NCBI GenBank assembly: GCA_033557465.1
Contig: CM066033.1
Coordinates: 1,352,941,834-1,353,005,833 of the forward strand
Length of the DNA stretch: 64,000 nt
Direction: 5' to 3'
Source of the DNA: Ichthyophis bannanicus
Taxonomy: Eukaryota > Chordata > Amphibia > Gymnophiona > Ichthyophiidae
In this document: one piece after another, positions 19,831-31,938 of the stretch
How positions within the stretch are numbered: the first letter of the stretch is position 1
Layout of the letters: the number at the start of each line of letters is the position of its first letter
Position numbers and translations under genes: made by a program
The notes under the pieces: model-generated
What the model saw: the letters and a program-made list of their open reading frames with translations, nothing else
Told to the model about the DNA's origin: nothing
Databases searched by the model: none

Positions 19831-21635
19831 ATCCATTGTACCTTCGCTTATGAGTGTGTTCATTCCTGTCATGCTATATCCAAAATATACCCATTTGGAG
19901 ATGCTATCCCTAAAGAATGATGATTGCTATTTCTGTAGCTCTCCCAGCCCCTGCAGAAGTCCGGTCTGAGATTGACAGTACCGCCAATTAATCGGGCTCT
20001 AGATTCATTTTTTAAACTTTATTCTTTTAAGAAGAATAGAAATAGAAATGTTTCTAAATGTATTAAAGAGAGTAACCAATGTGTGAGTCTCATTAAGAAC
20101 TTGAGTGCAAGCTGGAGAAAGTCTTTTATAGAACTCAATTATGAATCTGTTAGGACTGGGTGTTTTATTATTAGGTAGGCTTTAAAGAGTTTCAGTTTCA
20201 GAAACTGCACAGGAACGAATAAGAAGCAAGGTGGTTGAGAGCCAGAGAGGGAAGATTAATGTTGGAAAGAAAATGATCAATTGAAAGATTGGAATGAAGT
20301 TTCAGAAGTGTAGAGGTCAGCGTAGTGTTCAGCAGAAGCATTAGATATAGAAGGTGTAGATGAAAGCAGTTCTTTTAGGTTATTAAGGATGGAAGGAATT
20401 GTGTTCTGAAAATGCTTCTTCCTAAGTTGTGGGGGATATAAGCCTTTCAGACTTGTTGCCTGTCTCTTAACAGGTTTTTGCCCTTTTGTCTTTTTTTAGA
20501 ATATTCTCCAGTTCTAGTTTACCAATTTAAAACTAAAAACAATAAAAAAAACGAGAATACATTATTAAATGTTGATCCATTCCTAATTTATTTCACTGAA
20601 AATACATCCTGTTGCAAAACAAATCACCACACAACTGGGGTGAGAATAGGCAAAATGTATAACTAATATCTTAAGTGATATGATGTGAATTAATTGTACT
20701 CCATTTTATATATCTTTTATTAGCAAAAGCAGATTATAAATTACATTAAATTAAATCTCCTCATCATCCCTTCAGTTCAGTCCAGAAGCATGGGTTTATG
20801 TCATCCTACCAGTAGATGGAGACTGAGCAGGGCCAGCCGGTCCACTAGGCAGATTAGACAGCCTGCTCCAGTGAGCGCACGACTCCATTTTGAAAGCAGC
20901 GGCACACATGTTGTGATGGTGGGGGAGGGGGGGCGATGGCAGTTGCGGCACAACTATGTTTTGAAAGCAGCAGCATGTATATGTGCTGGCGCTTTCAAAA
21001 CAGTCACGCCGCCTCTGCCACTGCCCCTGCCCCCCCTGCTGCTGCAAGATGAGAAGATGGATTTCAGGGGAAGGCGGCAATGGCAGCTTCTGCCTGGGAC
21101 AGCAGAAACCTTTGGGCTGGCCCTGAGAGCCACTGTTTTGAAGATGTCACCCTACTAGGGTCTTGTGCAGCCCTCCTCAGACCAACAGATGGAGGTGGTT
21201 TGCAACTAAAGGCAGCGGCAGTCCTTGTGGAGCACCAGGTTTGTCTCTGTTGCTGAGGAGTCTATCTGTAAGTTTAACGGGGGGAGCGTGCAGATTGTGC
21301 AGACATGCCATCTCTGCGCCTGGCCTTTGCAGCTTGTGGCAGCCACCTAGTCGATTGTCTGACTCTGATTTTTGCTACAACTGCGAACAAGAGGATGATG
21401 GTGTGGCTGTGAGGCAGCTTCTGCTGCTGGAGCAGGGAGCGGTGGAACTAGCAGTGGCTGTGGGGACCATAAATGTGACTACTGCCTTGTCCCCTCAGCC
21501 ACAGTATGGCCCAATTTTGGCAAAAAAAGTGCTGCCATTTTGTGAGAACCATGATGGACAACTGGGGGCCAGGGAGGCCTCAACTTTCCCTGTGGCAGTG
21601 TCAGGGCAATGGGTTTTCATCGTGGATGTCTTTCA
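19831..21635. other. Unassigned interval
   Basis: 19831-20755 is AT-rich with no recognisable motif; a 68-codon frame at 19972-20178 is Lys/Asn-rich and unsupported. 20756-21635 is GC-richer; its start (cagttcagtccagaagcatg) faintly resembles the MITE-like arm at 16340. No gene call is made. Confidence 0.4.
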
Positions 21636-21905
21636 GTGGAGTAGAGGAATTGCCTAATGGTTAGAGAATTGACTGGGTAACCAGTAGATCAGGGTTCAAT
21701 TCACACTAAAATCTTGTGGCCTTGGGCAAGTCACTTAACCCTCCATTGCCTCGAAAGAAAGGCCTGGCAATCTACTTCTGGTCACACTGTCAAGAAAACA
21801 GAGAAGCTTCTGGGTTGCCAAGAGTCTGTACTGACTCGAAGGCACACATTGCATTTTGTCCCTGGGCAAGTGTCTGGGGAACTAGGCGTACCTTTTACAG
21901 GGGAA
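21636..21905 (+). mobile_element. tRNA-derived SINE with MIR-like core and RTE-type tail
   Basis: An A-box-like segment (tggttagagaattgactggg) and B-box-like segment (agggttcaattcacac) precede a ccttgggcaagtcacttaac core. A second part (aaaggcctggcaatctactt, ctgtactgactcgaaggcac) resembles RTE/BovB tails. The structure suggests a composite SINE mobilised by an RTE LINE. Confidence 0.6.
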
Positions 21906-21988
21906 GTTTCTCTAAATGGATTAGTTTTGCGCATACCATGACAGTCATGAACCTCGTTTCTAAGCCACAGGATATGTAGAATATGATC

Positions 21989-22292
21989 TCAGTCTCTCAA
22001 ATTTGCTGTTATTGCTTGGCATAGTGCTTGCATTGTGCCAAAGAGAACTTCCATCTGGAGTTTGTAAGGTACAGCATATATGGGTAGTTTGTCAATTTGT
22101 GCTTGGAAATTCTTTATCAAGCTTGTGGCTCCCAGTACAAAGGAAAATATTTCTGTATCTTTCTGCCACATTTTCTTGGTCTCTGACTGCATTTCCTGGT
22201 ACTTGAGGCTCTTTTGCCTCTCCATTCGATTCATAGAAAAATCACTTGGAACAGACACCTCTATTATCAATGCATTCTGGTGTTTTCCTCTT
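21989..22292 (-). pseudogene. Non-LTR retrotransposon C-terminal fragment (possibly R2/R4 group)
   Basis: The minus frame reads ALIIEVSVPSDFSMNRMERQ, KSLKYQEMQSETKKMW, then FVLGATSLIKNFQAQIDKLP. From memory, this 'IDVSVPSD...KYQ-L--E---W' module terminates ORFs of some site-specific-type LINEs. The subgroup is a guess. DIRS C abuts it at 22293. Confidence 0.4.
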
Positions 22293-22701
22293 TCTCCAGG
22301 AACAAGAAGGGAAGGCAGTCCTCCCATATGGGTGATGCCGGCGCCGACGTAGCCCATGCGGTAGCTTCTCCCCAGCTTTCAAAGAAAGCCTTTGGGAGAT
22401 GCACCACACATGCATGATCCCCTTCCCGTCCCCAAGGGGGCCATCTTACCTTAGTCTCCTTTTTTCCACGGAGCTCTTTGTCTGTTTTCACTGGAAAAAG
22501 TGTTTGTTTTTTTCCCCTTGAATTTTTCCCTTTCTGCAGTTGCATACTGGTTCCCTTTCCCACCCCCGAGCTTGCTTCCCTCGGCATTGTGTCTCGGGTT
22601 CATTTTGTCCTTTTTCAAGTTTTTTCTTGACCGACATGACTTTGTGCCTTTTTCCCTGGCTGGGCCTGAGGCTTTGACCTTGTGGGGGCCATCTTCCCAC
22701 T

Positions 22702-23699
22702 ATGGCCTCCGCCAGTGGTTTTAAACATTGTGACTGGTGCATCCATACCATGTCACGCACTGATCCACATGACTGCTACTTCTGCTGCCTCAGGCTGGAC
22801 CATGACCCTTTGGACTGTGGTCTCTGCAAGAAGATGACCACCAAGACCATAAAGAGCTATCAGCAGCAGCGGGAGTACTCCTTTCATAAGACAGCTTTGC
22901 ATCAGAGTCTCCAGCTACACCACACTCCAGAACCTCAGGGAGACCGTGCTGCCTCGGAGCTCCGAGGCTGCGAGTCATCCAGCTGGAACACCTCAGAGGA
23001 AGAGCCCAAGATGAGCCAGAAACCCTCAAAGACCACATCGGCTGGCGAGTCTGGGAAAGTGGGCAAGTCTCACGGGCCCGAGACGCACAGTCCCCATCGC
23101 GAGTCCGAGGGAAAGCAATGGGGGGCTCCGACCAAAATGCTCCAGTGACCAGCCTCGGATCCCTGAGGCCATCCTGGTCGAGGACTCTCCCTTGATGGAG
23201 CCTACACCGAAGGCTGCTGAGCCATCTGGTCTTGACACCAGGATGGTGGCTTTGGAGTGCAGTTTGCCTTCATGGCCCAACAGCCAGATTGTGATGCCTA
23301 GTTTCTCCGGGTCATCACTCCCAACTACCAGGCCCTTAACATTGAGGGCTTCCCAGGATGTCGAGCTGATCCTCAAGTGCCACCAGCCTCAAGATGTTCC
23401 TCGACATTGGTCCCGGTCCTCGGGGATGAGGTCCCCCCCCAATGAGTGCCCATGGCTCCGACCGCAGGGCTTCTGGAGGGCAGGGACTGTTGGACTCGGA
23501 GTCTGACCCTGGAACCCAGACCACCCTTGACACCTCCACCGACTACGAGTCAGACTGGGAGACAGAGGACGACGAATCCTGAGACATCATTGTCACCAGG
23601 CTGTGCCTTCCGACCCGTCTTCCCCCCGAGACCTGGCGCCAGTCCCCCACCCGAGAATATGGCTTTCCTCGACTTTGTGCGGGATACAAAGAGGAATTA
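22702..23699 (+). pseudogene. DIRS C gag, N-terminal part
   Basis: Begins MASASGFKHCDWC and continues with a Cys/His-rich module (pairs of Cys at about residues 10-13 and 25-29, then CGLC near 40) that could bind zinc. Ser/Glu-rich low-complexity sequence follows, with frame shifts after 23148. The frame is lost where the CR1 fragment begins. It shows that the family's gag normally starts with a Cys-rich domain. Confidence 0.7.
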
Positions 23700-24351
23700 C
23701 CAGCAGAAAGGAAGAGGTACTAATGTCACTGTATATGTCACTGGTGAGGCCTCATTTGGAATACTGTATTCAGTTTTGGAGACCATATCTTGCAAAGGAT
23801 TTAAAAAGAATGGAAACTGTTCAGAGGAAGGCGATCAAAATGATTTGGAGCCTGCGTCAGAAGCCTTATGAGAAGAGACTTGAAGACCTAAATATCTACA
23901 CTTTGGAGGAGAGGAGGGATAGGGGAGATATGATTCAGACCTTTAAAAAAGAAAAATAATGAACAAACAAACCTCTTCCAAAGACGGGGAAGCTGTAAAA
24001 TTAGAGGGCAAAACATGAAGCTGCAAGATGATAAATTGGAAGGCAGTGTCAGGAAATACTTTTTCACTATAAGGGTGGTGGATGCTTGGAATGCCCTCCC
24101 GATGGAAGTGGTGGGGGCAACCACAGTGATGGAATTCAAAATGGCATGGGACAGACAGTGGATCCCTTTACAGAAACAGGATAAATTCAAAATAAACTGA
24201 ACCAGCTAATTTCTCAACAAATAGGGGTGTCCTACATGAAGCGGTGGGTTCAGCCCTAAATGAAGACATGGGGAGGGGTAGCCTGCACAGATTAGCAGGT
24301 GCACCTACTCCTGCCATCTTACTGGGCAGACTAGATAGACCATACTGGTCT
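23700..24351 (+). mobile_element. CR1 3' fragment inside DIRS C
   Basis: The plus frame reads MYMSLVRPHLEYCIQFWRPY, ETVQRKAIKMIWSL, LEERRDRGDMIQTFK and (24015) YFFTIRVVDAWNALPMEVV, the end of CR1 ORF2. The 3' UTR stops at actggtct, resumes at 29178 (ttatctgcc) and ends near 29207. Confidence 0.85.
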
Positions 24352-24513
24352 ATCTCCAGGAACAAGCAGGAATGAGTCTTCACATATGGGTACGTCGGTA
24401 CTGACGGAGCCTGCACAGGAACGCTGCCCAGCTTCCAATCAGAAAGCTTTTGGCAGCATCCCTCGCGCCTGCGCGCTGACTTCCCGCCTTCTCCAGAGCC
24501 TCTCTTCAGTTTT
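24352..24513 (+). repeat. DIRS B left inverted terminal repeat
   Basis: atctccaggaacaagcagga... to ctcttcagttttcg; reverse complement of the inner part of 28989-29177. Confidence 0.9.
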
Positions 24514-24722
24514 CGTTTTTCCGCGGAGCCGGCAGGACGTCCTCCTGTCACCGCAGAAACTTTTCTTGTTAATTTCTTTAATTACTTAGTTTTTTGTTTT
24601 CTTGTGGTTGCGGCTGTATTTCCCGCTGCCACCGGTATCGCCGGTGGATTTTTGACTAAATTCTGAGAAACTTTTTCTTCAGTTTTTTGCCTTAACTTGT
24701 TGGGCCTACCAGGCCTCTTCAT

Positions 24723-26655
24723 TATGGAGCCTTCTTTTCCTAAGAAGTGCATTTGATGTAGAAACACCTGTTTCTTTTTAGACACCAATAGTTGGTGTCT
24801 CAACTGTGTGGGTCCTGACCCTTTTTTCCCCTGACTTGTCAGGGGATAATTTTGTGAGGAAACCTTCACTCTTTAGAGTTTCCCTCGATACCGTTTTTTT
24901 CCTCAGCAGTGAGGGTACCCGGTTTCTCTACTTCACAGGATCAGGTAACCCACAAACAGTCTGTTAAGACTAGTCAATGCTTGAGTGGTATGTCCCATGC
25001 CCAGCATGGTGACGGCTCCGGTCTTACCCTCAAGAATCCATTGGCATTACCCCTGCGGGAGTCTTCGGGCTCCAAAGCGTTAAAGGGGTTTCAGGTTGTT
25101 CCTGGGGCTCACCCCTCACAGAACATACCTGAGCCATGCGCAGGGGTGGTATCCGCTTCGAGCAGTACCGAGCCTCCAGCATCGGCACCGGTGTCGAGTG
25201 TTCCACTCTTCACCAGGGATCGTCATCGGGCATCCTCGGTACCTTCGGGACCGATCGATACGCACCGCATTGACGTCTCTCAATCTCAGCCATGCTCCGG
25301 GACGGTACCGGCATCGATGTAACCCAGGCTGCCTTAGTGGTATCGGCATCGCCGATGCCGCCACCGGCGTCGGAACCCTCGCGACATGCATCGATAGTCT
25401 CGCTTTCTTCGATGCCGAGTCTTGAATCGATATCTAGTCTCGAGGACTGGGTACCGACGCGTCCCGGAACCGACTCCTGAGGGGCAGTTCCGAAGATCCT
25501 AGCCATAACTCTCTCATGATCTCAGTACCACTGCAGCAGTCCCCGATGGCAACTTCAACTGCTAATCCTCTATCGGTATCGATGTCTGTGCCTGTTCTTG
25601 CACCGATGCCTAGTTTGGAACAGATACCTGGCATTGATGCAGTACCCACTGCCTCTAAGTTAACATGCCAGTATCCCTGTCCATCTACTAGGTCTCTTTC
25701 TTTAACCTTACCAGGGATAGTTCCCATAGGAGATCAGTCTTTTCAGGCTTTTCTCCGGGATATGGCAACCTTTCTTAATATATCTATCCCTGGTTGTGAT
25801 TCTACTCATGGCTCACTGGCACAAATGGAAAATATGATGCTTCCTTTACATCCTGCTCTGCAGGATCTCCTTCTGAGGCTCTGGAAATCGCCCTTACGAC
25901 TTCCTCTAGTTTCTACAGCCATTGAGGTTCGGTACCGGGTGCCACCCTCTCCAGGGTTTCAAAAGCCTCAACTTTCTCATCGTTCCCTTGTAGTGGAATC
26001 AGCACTGAGGAAAGTTAAGAGCAAGAAGAAGCATTCTTCTTATCCGCCAGGTCGTTCTTCAAGAACACTCGATGCTTTTGGTCGTCAGGCCTTCCAAACC
26101 TCTATGCTGGCCTCCAGAATTCTTTCATATATTTTTCACATGACTCTAACACTCCAGGAAGTCACAGAGCAATTGTCTCTTTTGACCCCTTTTTTGCCAG
26201 AGCCCAAGGCTACTGATTATTCCTTGCTCATCAATCACAGCCGGAATATATCCTGGTTCCTGTCTCGTGCTTCTATAGACTCTTTTGAGTCCGTTAGCAG
26301 ATCCTCTGCTATTGCTATTGCAGCACGTCGCAGAGCCTGGCTTGAAGCTTCAGACTTGAGCAGATGGGCACAAACTATACTGGCTCATTCTCCTTGTACA
26401 GGAGAAGGTCTCTTCAATAAGGAGGCTCTACGTCAGGTTGCTCAATGCTCCACTGACTCTCCTTCCACTAAAGACCATTCTAAGCCACCTCCTTCTTCAA
26501 GGGGTAGGAAATGTCCTACCAAACCTTCTTTCCCTAAGAAAAGAAAGTTTCATTCATCTCCTGCCCATCTTTCGGCTGTACCTAAACAAGAGACGCCTCA
26601 GCCTGGTCTGAAGTCCTCCAGCTCTGGCCAGTCTCAGCATTCCCAGCAACCATAA
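24723..26655 (+). pseudogene. DIRS B gag (C-terminal 379 codons open)
   Basis: The presumed start MEPSFPKKCI at 24723 is followed at once by a stop in a Cys-x-x-Cys module (CI*CRNTC...CLNC). The Ser/Pro-rich region up to 25515 changes frame. From 25516 a 379-codon frame is open. It contains YRVPPSPGFQKPQLSHRSLV, the Lys-rich stretch and PPGRSSRTLDAFGRQAF, matching DIRS A gag residues ~270-330, then RASIDSFESVSR and a basic tail. Without the N-terminus it is probably not functional, unless translation starts internally. Confidence 0.75.
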
Positions 26656-28800
26656 GGGCCGGGAATTGTAACCTACAGTTCACTTCTACTCATTAGAAGT
26701 TTATTCACTGTGCTTTTCTTTTTCAGTGTACTAACCTGTCGAAAATTTTTTGTTCAGGGACTACAGACTCTCCAGAAGAGCAGTTGCAACTATCCCCTGA
26801 TAGTTCTGTCCCAACTGAACATTTTTTCCTTCAGTTGACTTACCCTATGGGTACGTCACCCTCAAATTACTACCCTCTCAACCGGGTTTTTTCCCTGACT
26901 GAGGAGTACCATACTGAAAAGCTTCTCTAGCAAGCTCGTTCCTCAGACAAGGAGAAGGGATATCTCCTCTCTTTTCCTGTCTGTTTTTCTTTATTGGGCA
27001 CAGGACAATCTCTCTGCTGTTTCCGTCAGCAGCTGTGCCTGCAGGAGTTACAGTAATAGTATTACTGGTAATTTTTCCAAGTTCCAGTCCCTTGTTCAAA
27101 ATTTTCTCTAGCCTCAGTAGTGATTCCAAGCTATTCGTCATCTATCTTGGATCCTCCTACTCGTTTAGGCTTTCTCACATTATTCTAACCATCTCCTCTC
27201 CTAGGATATGGCAACACACCTGACTTCAGTCAGTTTGTCTCATATCTCTCCTGCACAATGCTCTCTGCAGTCTTCAGAGAAGCTTTCTACTATGAGGGCC
27301 TTGCTATAGAGCATTGACCTTGTCTCTGAAGCTTCTCTATTATTAGGGAAAAGCTTATAAACCCTTCCCATGCCTGTGAGGGTTCTCCACACCCTCTAGC
27401 CTGGGGTGTTAACACGAGATATCAGTTCTTCTGCGTGAAAATCCAAGGCTGATGTTTACGCATGCTACCTCTGGGTCCCTCCAGTAGGTCCCTCTGGTAT
27501 CTTCTTCTGCGTTTCCGCACATCTGCCATGTCAGTGTTCTGTGGAACTCCCGCCTTGTTCCTTACAGATTCATATGATCATCTGTTTTCACGCGAACATC
27601 ACAGTTATCTTGTTGGATTGCCTTCCTACATCCCTCAATCCACGGAAATAGATTCTCTATACATATCCCAAGTGGGTTCACCCTCTTGTAGAGCGCAGAA
27701 TCTTTTTCTTTTATATTCCCCATGTACAATTATGGGGCTGGGTGGTAGACATGTATCTTCAACCTGTTGTCTTGTATGTAGCATCTCCATATATGTCTAC
27801 ATACCTATATCATTACTCTGGTGGTGCAAAACCATGCCCCACAAATGTATCTATATTTGGGTATATTATATCTATATCTATATATATATTTTGAGACATT
27901 TTTCCACCCATTTTCTAATATACACATCTGGATATATATATATTCCATCCACATCTATATCTATATATATGTGTCTGTTGAGGGACTTCTTAAGGGTTGA
28001 TATGTCTTACACACTATCACCCTTACTGTCTATACTAAATGTTTTACCTCCTAGAGGTTTTAGACAATCTATCGCCCTACTTCGCATACCATATTACGAT
28101 GCAGAAATTGTTAGGCACCAATAACCACTGTGGTGCTAACATCTTCCATTTTTTCTTTAAGTCCTTGAAGCATCAAGCTTCAATATTTTTCCTATCTCTC
28201 GCCAGCTAGGAAAAACAGTGTACATCTTTATCTTTGAGTACACAGCTGTTCTCCTTGGGAATAGGGGTTTTTCCAGTTCCCCTCTTCCCGCCAGGACTGG
28301 GCTAGTTCTCCAACTCCGTCAGTCTTCTTCCTTCCTTTAGTCCTCAATGTTAATGACCTTATGCCTAAAGGAGTTTTCAGCTTTTTTCCATAAAGCTTTC
28401 CATTGAAGACCTGATGTCTAATCCTACCCAGTTGACACCTGGATCGTCTACTACCTCCAGGTCTGGACCTTCATCCTCACTACTGGGAGGTCACCTTGAA
28501 GATTCTGCCACTGCTTATCCAGTAGACTCCATCCTGCTTCCTACTTCCTACAATACAGTAGGTAAGCTGCATATTTTAAGTGTACATTAAATGTGTTTAA
28601 TGCTACTCATCATATATACCAAGGACTCCTGTAGTCTGTAGGACCCTCTAGTCCTTGGCTATGCTGTTTCTTTCCTCACAGCTCCTTTATTGTCAACTCC
28701 TACTCTCCATCCCACATTGGATTCTGGGGATTCCTGGAGACAAAATGCACCCCTGATCCAGGCTCTTGCATTTTTATGGGATCTCCCCCTGGCATCTCCA
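26656..28800. other. Non-coding filler of DIRS B replacing RT and recombinase
   Basis: No long open frame and no similarity that I can see to DIRS A coding DNA. It includes an AT-rich (tatatc)n stretch at about 27860-27975. The longest frame (27462-28124, 220 codons) is hydrophobic and repeat-driven, not a convincing protein. The origin is unknown; it may be captured host DNA or an older element. Confidence 0.6.
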
Positions 28801-28818
28801 GCTAGGGAGTCCCCATAT

Positions 28819-28913
28819 GTGAAGACTCATTCCTGCTTGTTCCTGGAGATAGCACAGTTACTTACCTGTAACAGGTGATCTCTGGGAACAGCAGGAATTA
28901 GTCTTCACAACCC
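28819..28913 (+). repeat. DIRS B internal complementary region
   Basis: Combines the reverse complements of the outer left and outer right termini, joined at ggagat|agcaca as in DIRS A. Confidence 0.88.
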
Positions 28914-28988
28914 TCCCACCTCCCCTAGGAGTTGCACCTCTTTATCTTCTTCTTCCTTTTCTCTCTCGCCTTTGTCTCAGCTTTGAAA

Positions 28989-29177
28989 CTCAACTGAAGA
29001 GAGGCTCTGGAGAAGGCGGGAAGTCAGCGTGCAGGCGCGAGGGATACTGCCAAAAGCTTTCTGATTGGAAGCTGGGCAGCGTTCCCGTGCAGGCTCCGTC
29101 GGTACCGACGTACCCATATGTGAAGACTAATTCCTGCTGTTCCCAGAGATCACCTGTTACAGGTAAGTAACTGTGCT
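28989..29177 (+). repeat. DIRS B right inverted terminal repeat
   Basis: Inverse of the left terminus plus the outer extension ending gtaagtaactgtgct. Confidence 0.9.
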
Positions 29178-29207
29178 TTATCTGCCATCATTTACTATGT
29201 TACTATT

Positions 29208-30128
29208 ACCATGGCATTAGCTTTTGACACAGAGTCGAAGAAGGATCCTCGGACGGAGGAACTTGAGATCCTCCAATATGAGGCCCCTTTGAACAAAGTA
29301 CTCATAGTGCCCATTCCCCTGATCCTGGAATGACTGCTCCACCCCATGTGGGAGACCCCAGTGTTGATGTTTATTGTGAGCAGATGGCTGGACATGATGT
29401 ACTGGGCCCACCAAAAAGCACAGCTGCCACACAACTCCATGGTGGTAGAGTCAGCCATGCGTCTGCTCAAGAGCCAAAGGATGCACCCAGGTAGGGAGGC
29501 CCCTGCCTTGGATGTCCTGTGCAGGAAGTGCTACCAGGGCTCGATGCTCATTGGCTGAATCCAGGCATACCTAGCTGTACATGGGCATGTACCTGAAGGA
29601 TCTGGCGAAGGAACTCACCAGGTTCTTGGCAGGTCTCCTTTGAGGAACCCCTTCAGCGGTTCCAGACCCTGACCTTGGGTGTCAGAGAGTGCTCCAAGTT
29701 TGACTTAGCCATCGACTCAGCCATCATAGGCTGCCTAGAGTAGCTGCTGCGGGCATTGGTGCCTGACGCCAGGCTTGGCCACAGTCCTCCGACCTGGAGC
29801 AGTAGGTTCAGGACAAGCTGGTCGATGTCCCTTGCTGGAGAGAGAATCTCTTCGACAAACCCATTACTGATAAGACTGCAGAGTTGGAGTCTGAGTTCCT
29901 AACGAAGACCTGGCTTTCCAAGAAGACCGCTGATCCTTCCCGAAGGAAGTCTTCGGGTAAAATATCCTCCTTCCCGAAGAAGAGGAAGGTTTATGCAGAC
30001 TACCTTCAGTACCAGGCCTTCCCAGCTCCCCAACAGGGACAGCAGGCCAAGGGACATGGCCCTCATAAGCCTAAGGCTCCCATACCCCAGGCACCGGATC
30101 CAACCCAGCCTGGCAGGAGCTTTTGATT
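29208..30128 (+). pseudogene. DIRS C gag, C-terminal part
   Basis: 29376-29558 reads LDMMYWAHQKAQLPHNSMVV, a Lys/Arg stretch and HPGREAPALDVLCRKCYQGS, aligning with the DIRS A gag block. 29884-30126 gives the basic tail. Several frameshifts lie between. Confidence 0.75.
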
Positions 30129-30376
30129 CCTTGGACATAGCCTCTCTTCCCCCAGGAGGCCTAGCCAGCAGCCCACAGGGGGGCGTCTGGTTCTATATGC
30201 CTGCTGATGGCCATCCATCACCACCGGCTCCTGGGCACTGCAGGTGGTAAGGGAGGGTTACTTCCTCCACCTGGCACAGATGCCCCCTCCATTCTGTTTG
30301 AGAGAGCCCTCCAGGACTCCCTTCAACCAGATCTTGCTACTGCAGGAGCTCACAGGTCTTCTCAAGGACATGGCAG

Positions 30377-31540
30377 TTGAACCAGCCTGAATACCACAGG
30401 AGCAAACGGTTCTACTTCCAGTACTTCCTCGTACCCTATGGGACCAGAGGCTTCCGGCCCATTCTGGACCTGCAGGATCTAAACGGGTTCCTGGTGAAGG
30501 AGACGTTCAAGTTGTTCTCTCTTGGAACACTGCTGCCATACCTCCAGCTGGGAGACTGGTTATGCTCCTTAGACCTAAAGGATTTGTGTACACACATCTC
30601 ATCCATCCCAGCCACAGGCAACACCTCAGGTTCGTGGTAGGAGGCAGCCACTACAGTACAGGGTGCTACCCTTTGGACTGTCCTCCGCACCGAGGGTATT
30701 CACCAGGTGCCTGACGGTAGTTACGGCCTTCCTTCATCTCCAGGAGGTCTTTGTTTTTCTCTACCTGGATGACTGACTCATAAGAGGGCACATAGCTGCT
30801 GAGGTGCAACACGCAACGGCGCCCAGCATCCTTATCCTGTAGCACTTGGGGTTCATGATAAACCATCCAAAATCCCATCTCCTTCTGACACAGTGTCTGG
30901 AGTTTATAGGAGCTAGGCTAGAATCTTCCTCCCTTGATTGCCTCAGGGCGCTGGCCACTGCCATGCAGCACTGACACTCAGTGTCCACCTGCCTTCTGCT
31001 CCACCTGTTGGGTCACAAGGTGTCCACAGTTCATGTTACGCCAGACGCCCACCTTCACATGAGGGTGGCCTAACTGGCTGACTCCCTTGCCTGGTGGTGA
31101 CCTGCCAACTGGCTGACTCCCTTGCCTGGTGGCAAGCCCCCTAGTACCTTCAGGCCGGGATTCCCTTCCAAGCCCCCACCCCCAGAGGGTCCTAACCATG
31201 GATGTCTCCCTCTTAGGCTAGGGACATCACTATGACGGTATCTGCACCAAGGACAGTTGGTCACAGTCTGACAGTCTGCAGCAGATCAACCTCTTGGAGC
31301 TTCGGGCCATATTTTTGGCCCTCCGAGTCTTTTGTCACCACCTGCAACAGCAGTCAGTGCTAGTCTATACAGACAATCAGGTGGCGATGTTCTATATCAA
31401 CAAGCATGAGGGCATGGGGTCGCACATCCTCTGCTCGTATGTGAACCGCCATGGGATGCTCCTGCCAGCTATGTATCTGCTGGGCCAGGATAGTGCCCTG
31501 GCAGACAGGCTAAACAGGGCCCTCCAGCTGTATGAGTGAT
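30377..31540 (+). pseudogene. DIRS C reverse transcriptase-RNase H
   Basis: RT blocks: RGFRPILDLQDLNGFLVKE, LLPYLQLGDWLCSLDLKDL, then (shifted frame) VLPFGLSSAPRVFTRC-like and YLDD (followed by a stop). RNase H: LLELRAIFLALRVF, VYTDNQVAMFYINKHEGM and ADRLNRAL. A short duplication (aactggctgactcccttgcc twice, near 31080 and 31107) and multiple frameshifts mark it as dead. Confidence 0.83.
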
Positions 31541-31554
31541 GGCTAGACTCCAAA

Positions 31555-31926
31555 GTGGCCTATCGGCTCTGGGGGACTCCACGGATTGACCTTTTTGCCA
31601 GTCCAGCCAAAATTCAGCTGCCCCACTTTTGCTGCAGTCAGCCACATCCATCCCGAATGGCAGCAAATGCTTTCCTCATCCCATGGATGGAGGGCCTTCT
31701 CTACACTTTCCTGCCCATGTCACTGATTGCCAAGACATTGTTCAAGGTTGCCACTGCTCCTTCGCTTATCCATGGTGCCCCCAGGGCTGTTGTCGCAGGA
31801 GGAGGGCTCCCTCCAATACCTCAATTTGGGGTCTCTGACGCTAACAGCCTGGCTGCTGAAAGGGTAGCCTTGGCCGCTTTCAGCCACTCAGGGGAAGTGG
31901 AGGAGGTCCTCCTGGCTCTCCCATAG
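31555..31926 (+). pseudogene. DIRS C conserved tail after RNase H
   Basis: Reads YRLWGTPRIDLFASPAKIQL and LYTFLPMSLIAKTLFKV, matching DIRS A residues ~545-620. Out of frame with the preceding RNase H. Confidence 0.75.
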
Positions 31927-31938
31927 GAACTCCACAAG

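Larger units (their letters stand above)
24352..29177 (+). mobile_element. DIRS B, gag-only non-autonomous DIRS element
   Basis: A 4.8 kb element with complete left (24352-24513) and right (28989-29177) inverted termini and an internal complementary region (28819-28913), all highly similar to DIRS A. It carries only gag sequence. The RT, RNase H and recombinase are absent, replaced by about 2.1 kb of unrelated DNA. The host CR1 rejoins exactly (actggtct + ttatctgcc), without duplication. It must have used enzymes of an element like DIRS A. Confidence 0.9.

Noticed and set aside
20790..21158. 122-codon GC-rich frame as a host exon
   Set aside because: Both strands are open with low-complexity Pro/Leu/Ala sequence; no motif and no splice context.
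22702..23148. Host zinc-finger gene exon
   Set aside because: Position after a DIRS left terminus and the shared gag layout show it is DIRS C gag.
27462..28124. 220-codon frame in DIRS B filler
   Set aside because: Composition driven by tatatc and pyrimidine-rich repeats; no domain and no good start context.
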